Shown here in pieces: positions 1 through 8,371 of a stretch of 64,000 bases of DNA. The DNA is from Pistricoccus aurantiacus (GTDB lineage: Bacteria; Pseudomonadota; Gammaproteobacteria; Pseudomonadales; Halomonadaceae). Under the pieces are notes generated by a model that made no database searches, was not told the DNA's origin, and was given only the letters and a program-made list of their open reading frames with translations. The position numbers and the translations under genes were made by a program. The stretch's first letter is position 1. Each line of letters opens with the position of its first letter. The stretch covers positions 3,038,001 to 3,102,000 of the forward strand of contig NZ_CP042382.1 in NCBI RefSeq assembly GCF_007954585.1, written 5' to 3'.

Positions 1-299
1 TCGTTGATCGCAAAGACATCCCCAGGATGAATGTCGTCGCCAAACTCCTCCTGTACGGCCTTGCACTGAAAATGGAGGGTCCCCACGTGCACCGCGATGT
101 CGCCGCTGCCCTGCATGACCGTATTGCCCTGGGCATCGCACAGCGCGGATGAGAAATCGCGCGAATAGATGACAAACGAGTAGCAGGTACGCAGGATCTG
201 CTCGCTCATCAGATCGACGCTGGTGGCGAAGGCGTTCTTCAGGACTTCGAAGGTGACCGGATCGAGAACGCTGGCCTTGTCTTTGCTTGTCATGGTCAT
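1..299 (-). CDS. hyuB: Hydantoinase B/oxoprolinase family protein, N-terminal part (cut by window edge)
   Basis: The first 99 or so codons of a HyuB-type subunit are present; the rest lies beyond base 1. The reading frame starts at ATG 299, overlapping the hyuA stop in an ATGA junction, and runs through DPVTFEVLKNAF, then YSRDFSSALCD and a GDVFAIND segment at the edge, which are typical of the N-terminus of hydantoinase B / oxoprolinase beta-like proteins. HyuA and HyuB together form ATP-dependent enzymes that open lactam or hydantoin rings (5-oxoprolinase, N-methylhydantoinase) or, in relatives, carboxylate ketones. The substrate cannot be read from this fragment. A second in-frame ATG lies at 293. 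Confidence 0.85.
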   Translation of the reverse strand, partial: MTMTSKDKASVLDPVTFEVLKNAFATSVDLMSEQILRTCYSFVIYSRDFSSALCDAQGNTVMQGSGDIAVHVGTLHFQCKAVQEEFGDDIHPGDVFAIN

Positions 300-2341
300 G
301 CTTCCTCTCCGGCTTGAACCAGTTGAATACGGATATTCTTCCATTCATCGATCGACGCTGCGGTATCCGGCGGCACCACGGTGGTGGCGTCCAGCTGATC
401 GATGATGGCGGGGCCGGTGAACTCGAAACCCACCGGCAGGGCTTCCCGGTCGTAGATCGGCGTCTTGTACCACCTGTCGTCGAAGAACACCTCGCGATGC
501 GAGTGCGGTTCCGCCTGCGCATTCGACACCCGCTCACTGCGCGCAAAGGTCGGCTTGGGCGTCTTGCCCACGGCGCGCAGGTGAAGCTGGTAGATCTCAA
601 CGGGCAGCGCGTTCTGGCGGAATGAGAAATGCCGCTCATGCTCCTGGTGGAAGCTTTCAATCGCTTCCTCAAGCGCCGTCTCGCCGCTGCCCATCGACAC
701 CTGCAGGGAACGCCACTGCCCCTGATAGCGCATCGAAATACCCCGCTGCAGCACCACATCCGCATCGGCGACGCCTTCATGATGCAGCCGATCCACCGCC
801 TCCTCCTCAAGCGACCGGAACTGGCGGTTGAGGTCGTCCAGGTCAGCACTGCTGGCGACCACGGTGTACATCACCGAGAGGTCATGCTGAATATCCACCA
901 GAAGGCAGCCCATCGCCGACGTCACCCCCGGGCTAGGCGGCACGATCACCACCGGAATGCCCAGCTCCCTGGCTACCCCGGCGCCATGCAGCGCGCCGGC
1001 ACCGCCAAAGGCAATCAGGGCGAAGTCACGTGGATCCAGGCCGCGGCGGATCGATACCAGCCGCACCGCATCGGCCATGTTGGCATTCGCCACCTTGAGA
1101 ATCGCCTGAGCCGCCTCGGCCGTGCTCAGGGACAGGGGCTGGCCGATACGCTCATCGATGATCTGTGTCGCCCTGGCCCGATTCAGTTCGAGCGCCCCGC
1201 CGGCCAGGCTGGTGCCCAGGCGATTCAGCGCCAGGCTGGCATCGGTATTGGTCGGCTCCGTGCCGCCTCGATCGTAGCAGGCCGGCCCCGGATCGGCCCC
1301 GGCGGACTGCGGCCCGTTGCGAAGGGCGCCGGCAATGTCGATATGCGCCAGCGAGCCGCCGCCGGCGCCGACGGTCAGCACCTCGATGCTCGGGAACACG
1401 ATGGGATGTCCGTACTCCACGCCCCACTGCCGGGTCACACGCAGCTCACCGCCGTTGATCAGCGAAATGTCGGTGGAGGTGCCACCCATATCCAGTCCGA
1501 CGGCATTCCGATACCCGCACTGCGCGGCGACATGCTTGGCGGCAATGGCGCCCGCCGCGATACCCGAGGCCGCCAGGCGAACAGGAAAATGTTTCGCCAT
1601 GGCGGGCGTCATCGAGCCGCCGCCGGAGTGCAGCAGCAACAGATCGTTGACGTAGCCTCCTGCGGTCAACTCATCGTCGAGCTGCTTGACGTAGTCCGAC
1701 ACCAAGGGCCCCAGCACCGTATTCGCCACAGCGGTATTGAAACGGTCGTGTTCGAATATTTCGGGCAGGATTTCCGATGAGGTGGAGACGTTGGCCCCCG
1801 GGATCTCCTCCTCCAGAATCTCCCGCATGCGCAGCTCGTTGCACACGTTGGCATAGGAGTTGATAAAGCACACCGCTATCGTCGTGGCGCCACGGCGCTT
1901 GAGCTTGCGGGCCAGGGTGCGGGCCTCCTGTTCATCCAGTGGCGTCACTATCTGTCCAGCGTAGTCGACACGCTCGGTCACCTCGAAGCGGTCGCGCCGG
2001 CGAATGTAGGGGCCACTGACGTCCTGGTAGGCATCCCAGAGGTTATCTTTTGTTCCATCACGGATTTCGATCACATCGCGAAATCCCCTGGTGGTGACCA
2101 GGGCCGCCTTGGGGAACCGGCGAGTGATCAGCGCATTGGTGGCAACGGTCGTGCCGTGAAAAAACAATTCGACATCTGCTAGATCAATCTCTCCACGCTT
2201 GACGCCATCCAGCACGGCTTGCATGGGATTATTCGGTGTTGAAGGCACTTTGGTGACATGAAAATCCTGAGTAGATGAGTTGTAAATACACACATCTGTA
2301 AAGGTTCCGCCAGCATCAACGGCGACTCGAAGATCGGGCAT
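296..2341 (-). CDS. hyuA: Hydantoinase A/oxoprolinase family protein
   Basis: A 681-residue protein with the family's N-terminal ATP-binding signature VDAGGTFTDV (about residues 8-17), a second phosphate-binding motif GLDMGGTSTDISLI near residue 290, and the C-terminal acidic core of the HyuA family. It should act in the cytoplasm with HyuB, whose ATG overlaps its stop. The family includes 5-oxoprolinase, N-methylhydantoinase and acetone/acetophenone carboxylases, so the reaction is not settled. Start choice: a GAGGA ribosome-binding site abuts an ATG at 2347 but sits 6 nt from the in-frame ATG at 2341, so 2341 is preferred. The pair looks like an accessory catabolic operon next to housekeeping genes; its upstream region carries several inverted repeats. 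Confidence 0.88.
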   Translation of the reverse strand: MPDLRVAVDAGGTFTDVCIYNSSTQDFHVTKVPSTPNNPMQAVLDGVKRGEIDLADVELFFHGTTVATNALITRRFPKAALVTTRGFRDVIEIRDGTKDNLWDAYQDVSGPYIRRRDRFEVTERVDYAGQIVTPLDEQEARTLARKLKRRGATTIAVCFINSYANVCNELRMREILEEEIPGANVSTSSEILPEIFEHDRFNTAVANTVLGPLVSDYVKQLDDELTAGGYVNDLLLLHSGGGSMTPAMAKHFPVRLAASGIAAGAIAAKHVAAQCGYRNAVGLDMGGTSTDISLINGGELRVTRQWGVEYGHPIVFPSIEVLTVGAGGGSLAHIDIAGALRNGPQSAGADPGPACYDRGGTEPTNTDASLALNRLGTSLAGGALELNRARATQIIDERIGQPLSLSTAEAAQAILKVANANMADAVRLVSIRRGLDPRDFALIAFGGAGALHGAGVARELGIPVVIVPPSPGVTSAMGCLLVDIQHDLSVMYTVVASSADLDDLNRQFRSLEEEAVDRLHHEGVADADVVLQRGISMRYQGQWRSLQVSMGSGETALEEAIESFHQEHERHFSFRQNALPVEIYQLHLRAVGKTPKPTFARSERVSNAQAEPHSHREVFFDDRWYKTPIYDREALPVGFEFTGPAIIDQLDATTVVPPDTAASIDEWKNIRIQLVQAGEEA

Positions 2342-2428
2342 AATCATTCCTCAATATTGTTTTTACTACGGTAATACCCATTCTTGGCTTGTTATTGTTC
2401 CGCTTTCACATAGAAAATCCCGCTCAAA

Positions 2429-2458
2429 ATCATAAGAGAAATGCGTTCTCTCGATGAA
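2429..2458 (-). promoter_or_regulatory. Candidate promoter of hyuAB with operator-like palindrome between -35 and -10
   Basis: On the minus strand a good -10 hexamer TATGAT (2434-2429) is preceded at 18 bp by a weak -35 TTCATC (2458-2453). The spacer is almost entirely a perfect inverted repeat with 6-bp arms, AGAGAA and TTCTCT, around a 5-bp centre (2435-2451). A second perfect palindrome, arms GATGAA and TTCATC around one base, covers the -35 (2453-2465). Palindromes in this place usually bind a repressor. Predicted start of transcription is about 2422, giving a leader near 80 nt. No experiment supports it. Confidence 0.45.
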
Positions 2459-2480
2459 TTTCATCATTCTTTACTGTTTT

Positions 2481-2506
2481 TACCAGCCTGATAAAAATCG
2501 CTGGTA
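2481..2506. promoter_or_regulatory. Inverted repeat upstream of the hyuA promoter
   Basis: Perfect 7-bp arms TACCAGC (2481-2487) and GCTGGTA (2500-2506) separated by an AT-rich 12-bp spacer. It lies about 60-85 bp upstream of the predicted hyuA transcription start, a usual position for an activator site. It could also be a regulator site for another unit. No regulator gene is in the window. Confidence 0.35.
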
Positions 2507-2914
2507 CCTATACAAGGTAAACAGTGCGCGCGGAAGGTGCTTGTAATAGGGTGCACTATCGATTTGCATTACGCGCACCGGACACATCAGCTACCGAACT
2601 TATCAACTCATCATGGCATTGGCGCGGTTACTTCAGACTACTGGCAAGGAGCACGGTAAAACCAGCGTCCTCCACAGCCGCCGAAAGACAACTTTCGTTG
2701 GCAGCTGACGTGGTCTCCCACCCGGGCATGGCTGAGGAAGCACCGAGAACTCTAGGCTGAGGCGAAGGAAGGATCGAATCTGCAGGCTTTTTTGGCTATC
2801 GTTGAGCCTGATGATAAGCATAAAAGCAAACGACCGTTTCAACATGACGAGTACGAGTGGCTCTCGACACGGCAAACATCGCCTTGATGAGCCAACCGAC
2901 CGAGGAGATTGCAG

Positions 2915-4582
2915 ATGGAAGAAGTCGAACGCGAATCCATGGAGTTTGATGTCGTCATCGTGGGTGCCGGGCCGGCCGGACTGGCGGCGGCCTGTCGGCT
3001 GATGCAACAGGCCAACGAAAAAGAGCGTGAGCTATCCGTATGCGTGGTGGAAAAGGGTTCGGAAGTCGGCGCGCATATTCTCTCCGGCGCGGTATTTGAA
3101 GCGCGTGCCCTGACGGAGCTGTTTCCGGATTGGAAGGAGCGCGGCGCGCCCTTGAATACCCCGGCGACCCGGGACGAGGTCTATCTGCTCAAGGACGCCG
3201 AGAAGGCGCAGAAGCTGCCGGACGCCCTGGTACCCAAGACCATGCACAACGTCGGCAAGGGGTTCGATAACTACGTGATCAGCGCCGGCAATCTGACCCG
3301 TTGGCTGGGAGAGCAGGCAGAGGAACTGGGCGTGGAGATATTTCCCGGTTTCGCCGCTCAAGACGTATTGTATGACGACAATGGCGCGGTGGCGGGCATC
3401 GTGACCGGCGATATGGGGATAGATGCCAAGGGACAGCCCAAGGACGGCTACATGCCGGGTATGGAACTGCGGGCCAAGTACACCCTGTTTGCCGAAGGCA
3501 GCCGCGGGCATCTGGGCAAGCGCCTGATCACCAAGTTCAAGCTGAACGAGGGATGTGACCCCCAGCATTACGGCATCGGCATCAAGGAGCTCTGGGACAT
3601 TCCCGAGGATCAGTACGAGCCTGGGCTGGTATTGCACGGTTCCGGCTGGCCCCTGGACAAGAACACCCACGGCGGCTGGTTTCTCTATCATGGCGAGGAC
3701 CAACAGGTGATGGTCGGCCTGATCATGGATCTCTCCTATCAGAATCCCTATCTCTCTCCGTTCGATGAATTTCAGCGCATGAAACATCATCCGGTGATCA
3801 AGCGGCACCTGGAAGGCGGTAAGCGCGTGGCCTACGGGGCGCGGGCCCTTACCAAGGGCGGCTTCAACTGTCTGCCGAAGATGACCTTCCCGGGCGGGCT
3901 GTTGATCGGCTGCGACGCGGGCACCCTGAATTTTTCCAAGATCAAGGGCTTGCACACGGCGATGAAATCCGGGCTGCTGGCGGCGGAAAGTGTTTTCGAT
4001 GCTCTGCAGAAAGGCGATGAGGGCGGTAGCGAACTCAGCGACTTTACCCAGCGCTGGGAAGCCAGCTGGGCCTATCAGGAACTCAAGGAAAGCGCCAGCT
4101 TCGGCCCGGCGATTCACAAGTACGGCACCTTCATGGGCGGCGCCTACAACTTCCTCGACCAGCTGATTGGCGGCAAGCTGCCGAAGCTTCACGACACCAC
4201 CGCGGATTACGCCAAACTGGAAGAGGCATCAAAGCACGAGAAGATCGACTATCCCAAGCCGGACGGCAAACTCTCCTTCGACAAGACGTCCTCGGTGTAT
4301 CTGTCCAATACCAATCACGAGGAAGACCAGCCCTGCCATCTGAAGCTTACGGATCCGGAAATCCCGATTCGCGACAACCTGCCGAAGTATGACGAGCCGG
4401 CAACCCGCTATTGCCCGGTAGGGGTCTATGAAGTGGTGGAAGGCGACGACGGCAAGCCGCAGTTCCAGATCAATTTCCAGAACTGCGTTCATTGCAAGAC
4501 CTGCGATATCAAGGATCCGGCGCAGAATATTACCTGGGTACCGCCGGAAGGGGGTGGCGGGCCCAACTACCCTAATATGTGA
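2915..4582 (+). CDS. Electron transfer flavoprotein-ubiquinone oxidoreductase (ETF-QO)
   Basis: A 555-residue inner-membrane flavo-iron-sulfur protein that passes electrons from ETF (fed by acyl-CoA and other dehydrogenases) to ubiquinone. Seen in the sequence: the dinucleotide-binding GAGPAG near residues 17-22, a long FAD/quinone-binding core with the family segment TFPGGLLIGCDAG, and the C-terminal 4Fe-4S ferredoxin-like domain with Cys500 (CPVGVYE) and Cys524, Cys527 and Cys530 (NCVHCKTCDIKDP). Length matches the family. Start: ATG 2915 lies 7 nt after GAGGAG; an in-frame TTG at 2909 is less likely. It is transcribed alone and faces the sulfurtransferase gene 19 bp downstream. The ETF subunits are not in the window. 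Confidence 0.95.
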   Translation: MEEVERESMEFDVVIVGAGPAGLAAACRLMQQANEKERELSVCVVEKGSEVGAHILSGAVFEARALTELFPDWKERGAPLNTPATRDEVYLLKDAEKAQKLPDALVPKTMHNVGKGFDNYVISAGNLTRWLGEQAEELGVEIFPGFAAQDVLYDDNGAVAGIVTGDMGIDAKGQPKDGYMPGMELRAKYTLFAEGSRGHLGKRLITKFKLNEGCDPQHYGIGIKELWDIPEDQYEPGLVLHGSGWPLDKNTHGGWFLYHGEDQQVMVGLIMDLSYQNPYLSPFDEFQRMKHHPVIKRHLEGGKRVAYGARALTKGGFNCLPKMTFPGGLLIGCDAGTLNFSKIKGLHTAMKSGLLAAESVFDALQKGDEGGSELSDFTQRWEASWAYQELKESASFGPAIHKYGTFMGGAYNFLDQLIGGKLPKLHDTTADYAKLEEASKHEKIDYPKPDGKLSFDKTSSVYLSNTNHEEDQPCHLKLTDPEIPIRDNLPKYDEPATRYCPVGVYEVVEGDDGKPQFQINFQNCVHCKTCDIKDPAQNITWVPPEGGGGPNYPNM

Positions 4583-4601
4583 GTTATCAGAATATGTAAC
4601 G

Positions 4602-5444
4602 TCAATCGCCGGTAGCGATTCCCCGCTCGGGTCGTTGGCTCCACTCGCTCCAGGAGCCGACATAGAGTTTCGGCAGGGGCTTGCCGGCAACGGCGCAGGC
4701 CAGGATGGTATGGCAGGCAGCAACGCCGGAGCCGCAATACACGATGCTGTCCTGGCCTATCCCCGACCCTTGATGCAGATTCGACAACTCATCCGCCAAA
4801 ACCTCCGGTGACTTGAAACGGCCGTCCTGGCGCAGATTCTCGCCGCCGGGACGATTCAAGGCGCCGGGGATATGCCCGGCCTTCGGGTCCATGGGCTCCC
4901 GATCGCCGCTAAATCGCTCTGGGCCCCTGACATCGAGCTTCAACGTGGAGGAACTTGCCACCTGATCCGCATCCACCCAGGCGCCGGGGTCGAATTCCGG
5001 CTGCCAGTCGCTGGACTTTACCGGGATAGCCTGGTCGTTCAGGGCAAAGCCTTCCTCCCGCCAAGCGTCGAGTCCGCCATCCAGCACGCTAACCCGGGGA
5101 TGATTCGCCCAGCAGGCCAGCATCCACCAGGCCCTTGCTGCAGCAAGCTGACCGCCGCAATCGTCATACACGACCACCGGCGTTTGCTCATCCACGCCAA
5201 GGCGCTGCAGCGTGGTGGTGAAATGCTTCGGTGAAGGCAGCGGATGGCGACCTCTCTCACCCGGCGTCGACGCCATGTCTCGATCCAGGTCGAGATGCCG
5301 ACTTCCCGGGATACGCCCCTCTTGCCATAGCCGCCGGCCGGCTTCCCGGTCGTTCAGGCGCGTGCGGCAGTCCAGAATCGTTACCGCCTGCCCTTCCTCG
5401 AGCCAGCGATGCAGTTCACCTGGTTCAATCAATACGTCGCTCAT
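4602..5444 (-). CDS. sseA: Sulfurtransferase, 3-mercaptopyruvate type (rhodanese family)
   Basis: A 280-residue two-domain rhodanese. The N-terminal domain (about 1-140) is the inactive copy; the C-terminal domain carries the active-site loop YCGSGVAACH, in which the Cys is followed by Gly-Ser-Gly. This CGSG(V)(T/A)A form is typical of 3-mercaptopyruvate sulfurtransferase, whereas thiosulfate rhodaneses have CRKGVT. It would move sulfur from mercaptopyruvate to thiol acceptors or cyanide in the cytoplasm. AAGGAG sits 7 nt before ATG 5444. It follows the helicase gene by 22 bp, so it is probably its operon partner, though no functional link is evident. Confidence 0.88.
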   Translation of the reverse strand: MSDVLIEPGELHRWLEEGQAVTILDCRTRLNDREAGRRLWQEGRIPGSRHLDLDRDMASTPGERGRHPLPSPKHFTTTLQRLGVDEQTPVVVYDDCGGQLAAARAWWMLACWANHPRVSVLDGGLDAWREEGFALNDQAIPVKSSDWQPEFDPGAWVDADQVASSSTLKLDVRGPERFSGDREPMDPKAGHIPGALNRPGGENLRQDGRFKSPEVLADELSNLHQGSGIGQDSIVYCGSGVAACHTILACAVAGKPLPKLYVGSWSEWSQRPERGIATGD

Positions 5445-5466
5445 CGGTTTTCTCCTTGCAAGACTT

Positions 5467-7704
5467 TTACATGGCTTCCATGGGGGCGTATTTCGCGACT
5501 AGCCGCCGGCGCCCGGCGCGCTGGAAACGCACCTCGAGAACCGGGTTATCCGGGTCGCCTTCGATGCCCTGGATTTCACCTTCTCCGAATACCGCATGAC
5601 GAATCCGCTGGCCGATATCAAAAGTGGTAAGCGACGACACGAAATAGCCTACCCGAGAATGCTCGACTCGATCCAGGGGTTTGATCTTCAACCCCGGCGG
5701 CGCCTGAATCGCAGTCAGATAGCGCTCGACCAGCTCCGGCTCCCGGGTCTCCAGCACGGTTTCCGATTCAGCGTCCTGGGCCGCCGCTGGCCGAGACGGC
5801 AATCGCAGCAGGTCGGCAACCCGCTGACAATCCTTCCAGGCGACTTCGTTCAGGAAGCGACTGGGTCGGTGCTCGCCGTTGTCGTGAATCACCACCAGCC
5901 GCTCCCTGGCCCGGGTGATGGCAACGTAGAACAGACGCCGCTCCTCCTCCAGGCGCATTCGATTCAAAGGATTGTCGCGGCTATAGTGCGGAAAATCCTC
6001 CTCGTTGACGCCCCACAGCATGACCAGCGGCCATTCCAGCCCCTTGGCACCGTGTACCGTCGTGATCAGGAGCCCCTCACGATGATTTTCCATGGGGCGC
6101 CGCAACAGATCGATGAAGCTCGAAAGATCGCCGGACTGCTCTTTGGCCTGCTCGATCAGCACGTCCAGCAGGCGCACGTCCTCCTCGCCCTTCTCGCGTC
6201 TGGCGGCGGCGCGCTTGAGCACCTTTTCCGCATCGAGCCGCTCGACCACGTGGCTCAGCAGCTTGGCCGCGGGCCAGTGGCCAAGCCGAGGAAGCTCGCA
6301 CAGCAAGGCCCAGCGTTTCTTGAGGTTACGCCGCTGCCGAGGCGCCAGACTCTCCAACAGACTATCGCCGTTTTCCGGCCATTGCTGGAGACTTGCCAGA
6401 CGCTGCGCCAGCAGGGCAAGGCGCTCCCGGGCCACGAAAGGCGTCGGCTGAGACAGCAGCAGCAGTAGATGGTCGGGATCCCGCAGCAGGCTTGGATCGC
6501 GCACCAGCATCAGATAGCCGGCGAGGGCCTGAACCAGCGGCAGGCGGAAAACGAAGCGGTCCTCCCGGGACAGACGATAGGGAATGCCCTCGCGCATCAG
6601 GATCAGCTGCAGCGCCACGGAAAGCCCCCAGCTACGCACCAGAACGCAGCTGTCCCCCAGGGCACGGCCCTGCTTGCGCCAGTCCGCCAGGGTCTCGAGC
6701 AGCGAGGCGCCGCCCTCCCCGAGCCGCAGCTCGGTGCTGGGATTGTCCGGCCGGGCCAGACATAGCTGATCCGGTCGCCCGCGATTGGCGGCGATCGCCT
6801 GATTGGCCGCCAGGGCCAGGGCGTGGCCGTGACGAAAGGTCATCGACAAGGGATAGTCTTGAGCTTCGCCGAACAGGGCAGTAAAGCCCTCCAGCATTGC
6901 CTGAGGATGCGCGCCTCGCCACTCGTAGATACATTGATTGGCGTCCCCCACCGCCATCACTGCCGCCTGAGAGCCCGCCAACACCTTGAGCAGCCGCTGC
7001 TGTGCCGTGTTGCTATCCTGGTATTCGTCGACGATCACATGATCGAGAAAGCCTTGCACGCGGCTACGCCACTCGGCGTTGGCTTCCAGCACCCGCAGCG
7101 GGCGATAGAGAAGATCCGCGTAGGTCATCAGCCCCTGATCATCCAGCAGCGTTTCCAGCGTCTTGAAAGCCTCGACAAAATATTCGGTATCCGCACCGAA
7201 GTCCGTATTGGCCAACAGGGTGCGCGGCGGCAGCATTTCCGCCTTCACCAGTTCGCAAAACTGACCGCAGGCCTCGAGGCGCTCCGGCTCCAGGGCAGTT
7301 TCCAGACGCGCGGAATCAGCGCTCAACACCTGCTGTATGGCTTGGCGCAGCAATCGCTCTCGCTGCCAGTCCGCGCTGAGAAGCTGTCGCGGCGTCAGCG
7401 CCCCCCAGCGGGTCAGGCTTTGGGTCAGGCGATGGCCCAGGGAGTGAAAGGTACGCACGTCCGGCAGCGCCATGCCGGGAGGAGCCAGGCGTGTCAGCTT
7501 GGCGGTGAAATCATCCTTCGCCGCCCGGTTGAACATCAGCACCAGCATGCGCCGGGGCGGGACACCCTCCGCCAGCAGATGCAGCACCCGGGCAACCAGC
7601 GTCGTGGTCTTGCCGGCCCCGGCCACCGCCGCCACCCGCGCATGCCCGCTGCCATGGGTCACTACCGCTCGCTGTTGGGCGGTCAGATGAGCGGTCGGCT
7701 TCAC
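5467..7704 (-). CDS. UvrD/Rep-family ATP-dependent DNA helicase
   Basis: A 745-residue superfamily 1A helicase. Motif I is AGAGKTTT near residue 30, motif II is DEYQDSN near residue 230, and motifs IV-VI follow (TTVHGAKGLEWP, VAITRARERLVV). The C-terminus ends in the beta-rich tail seen in UvrD/PcrA (HAVFGEGEIQGIEGD). It should unwind DNA 3'-5' in repair or replication restart. Start: a longer frame exists, but the family's N-terminus begins at LTAQQRAVV, preceded by GTG 7704, which overlaps the DUF1285 stop as GTGA; this coupling decides the start. It is a divergent UvrD paralogue rather than canonical UvrD or Rep, so no symbol is given. Confidence 0.9.
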   Translation of the reverse strand: MKPTAHLTAQQRAVVTHGSGHARVAAVAGAGKTTTLVARVLHLLAEGVPPRRMLVLMFNRAAKDDFTAKLTRLAPPGMALPDVRTFHSLGHRLTQSLTRWGALTPRQLLSADWQRERLLRQAIQQVLSADSARLETALEPERLEACGQFCELVKAEMLPPRTLLANTDFGADTEYFVEAFKTLETLLDDQGLMTYADLLYRPLRVLEANAEWRSRVQGFLDHVIVDEYQDSNTAQQRLLKVLAGSQAAVMAVGDANQCIYEWRGAHPQAMLEGFTALFGEAQDYPLSMTFRHGHALALAANQAIAANRGRPDQLCLARPDNPSTELRLGEGGASLLETLADWRKQGRALGDSCVLVRSWGLSVALQLILMREGIPYRLSREDRFVFRLPLVQALAGYLMLVRDPSLLRDPDHLLLLLSQPTPFVARERLALLAQRLASLQQWPENGDSLLESLAPRQRRNLKKRWALLCELPRLGHWPAAKLLSHVVERLDAEKVLKRAAARREKGEEDVRLLDVLIEQAKEQSGDLSSFIDLLRRPMENHREGLLITTVHGAKGLEWPLVMLWGVNEEDFPHYSRDNPLNRMRLEEERRLFYVAITRARERLVVIHDNGEHRPSRFLNEVAWKDCQRVADLLRLPSRPAAAQDAESETVLETREPELVERYLTAIQAPPGLKIKPLDRVEHSRVGYFVSSLTTFDIGQRIRHAVFGEGEIQGIEGDPDNPVLEVRFQRAGRRRLVAKYAPMEAM

Positions 7705-8276
7705 GAAGCGTCGCGATCGACTCGGCCCAACGGATGCCAGGCGCCGCCGCTGGTCAGGCCCAATTCCACTCCTTCCGGCGTCTCGCGCTGCTCCGCCTGC
7801 TCCACCAGACGGTAGAAGACGTTGCGATTGAGCCGCGCTCCCAGCCCGTGACGCACCACAACCTCCGGAAGCGTATCGCCCTCTGGCATCTCGCTGAGAC
7901 TCATGAAATGACTCTCGTCCAGACGCAGCCGATCGCCGAGCGAGGTGACGAGCCACCAGGCGTCCTCTTTCGTATCGTGCGCTGCATCGACGATCACGAG
8001 CGGACGATCCTCGACCCGAAGACGCCACTTCTCCGCCGGGGTCACCAGGTAATAATCGCCGTCCGCTTCACGACGCAATAACGTCGCCAGCAGCCGCACC
8101 AGTTGAGGGCGGCGCATGACGCTGCCGTCGTGGTGCCAGTTGCCCTGGCGGTCGATGACCAGATCCATGTCGCCGGACAGCGGCGGATGCCACTGCTCAA
8201 GCGGTGGATTGGACGTGGCTCCCTCCATTGGCGCCAGCAGTGAATCGAGATCGGGACGCTTGGGAGATGACGTCAT
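7701..8276 (-). CDS. DUF1285 domain-containing protein
   Basis: A 191-residue protein of the DUF1285 family, which is common in proteobacteria and has no established function. It has a W-H..GSV.R..LVRLLATLLRREADG-type core (about residues 40-70) and VTPAEKWRLRVED, as in family members. The frame extends upstream to 8354, but AAGGAG lies 6 nt before ATG 8276, so this start is chosen. It is translationally coupled to the helicase through a GTGA overlap. The leader contains 22-bp direct repeats. Confidence 0.8.
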   Translation of the reverse strand: MTSSPKRPDLDSLLAPMEGATSNPPLEQWHPPLSGDMDLVIDRQGNWHHDGSVMRRPQLVRLLATLLRREADGDYYLVTPAEKWRLRVEDRPLVIVDAAHDTKEDAWWLVTSLGDRLRLDESHFMSLSEMPEGDTLPEVVVRHGLGARLNRNVFYRLVEQAEQRETPEGVELGLTSGGAWHPLGRVDRDAS

Positions 8277-8293
8277 GAGCTCTCCTTCCGCTG

Positions 8294-8359
8294 AAATGAA
8301 ATACCCCAGGAGTTCATACAAGATACCCCCAAGGCTGATACAAGACACGCTCAAGGCTG
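8294..8359. repeat. 22-bp tandem repeat in the tatD-DUF1285 gap
   Basis: Two well-matched 22-bp units at 8316-8337 and 8338-8359 share ATACAAGA.AC and C.CAAGGCTG, and a third, decayed unit may lie at 8294-8315. They fill most of the 95 bp between the DUF1285 start and the tatD stop. Function is unknown; replication slippage is the simplest origin. Confidence 0.6.
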
Positions 8360-8371
8360 TCGGGGAACACG

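Larger units (their letters stand above)
2342..2914. other. Divergent intergenic region hyuA / ETF-QO
   Basis: About 570 bp without a convincing gene. The hyuA-proximal part (2342-2525) is clearly more AT-rich than the surroundings and holds the promoter and inverted repeats listed separately. The part from 2525 to 2900 has only a 78-codon plus-strand frame (2524-2760) with no ribosome-binding site, no recognisable motif and a composition unlike the flanking genes; it is not called. The ETF-QO ribosome-binding site GAGGAG lies at 2902-2907. No clear sigma-70 promoter for ETF-QO could be chosen; TTGAGC at 2802 lacks a good partner. Confidence 0.6.

Noticed and set aside
629-1780. 383-codon plus-strand frame opposite hyuA
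   Set aside because: Antisense to hyuA with His/Arg-rich random composition and no start signals.
2524-2760. 78-codon frame upstream of ETF-QO
   Set aside because: No ribosome-binding site, no motif, starts from an in-frame non-ATG codon.
2802-2830. TTGAGC at 2802 as the ETF-QO promoter
   Set aside because: No acceptable -10 hexamer at 16-18 bp; the match is too weak to annotate.
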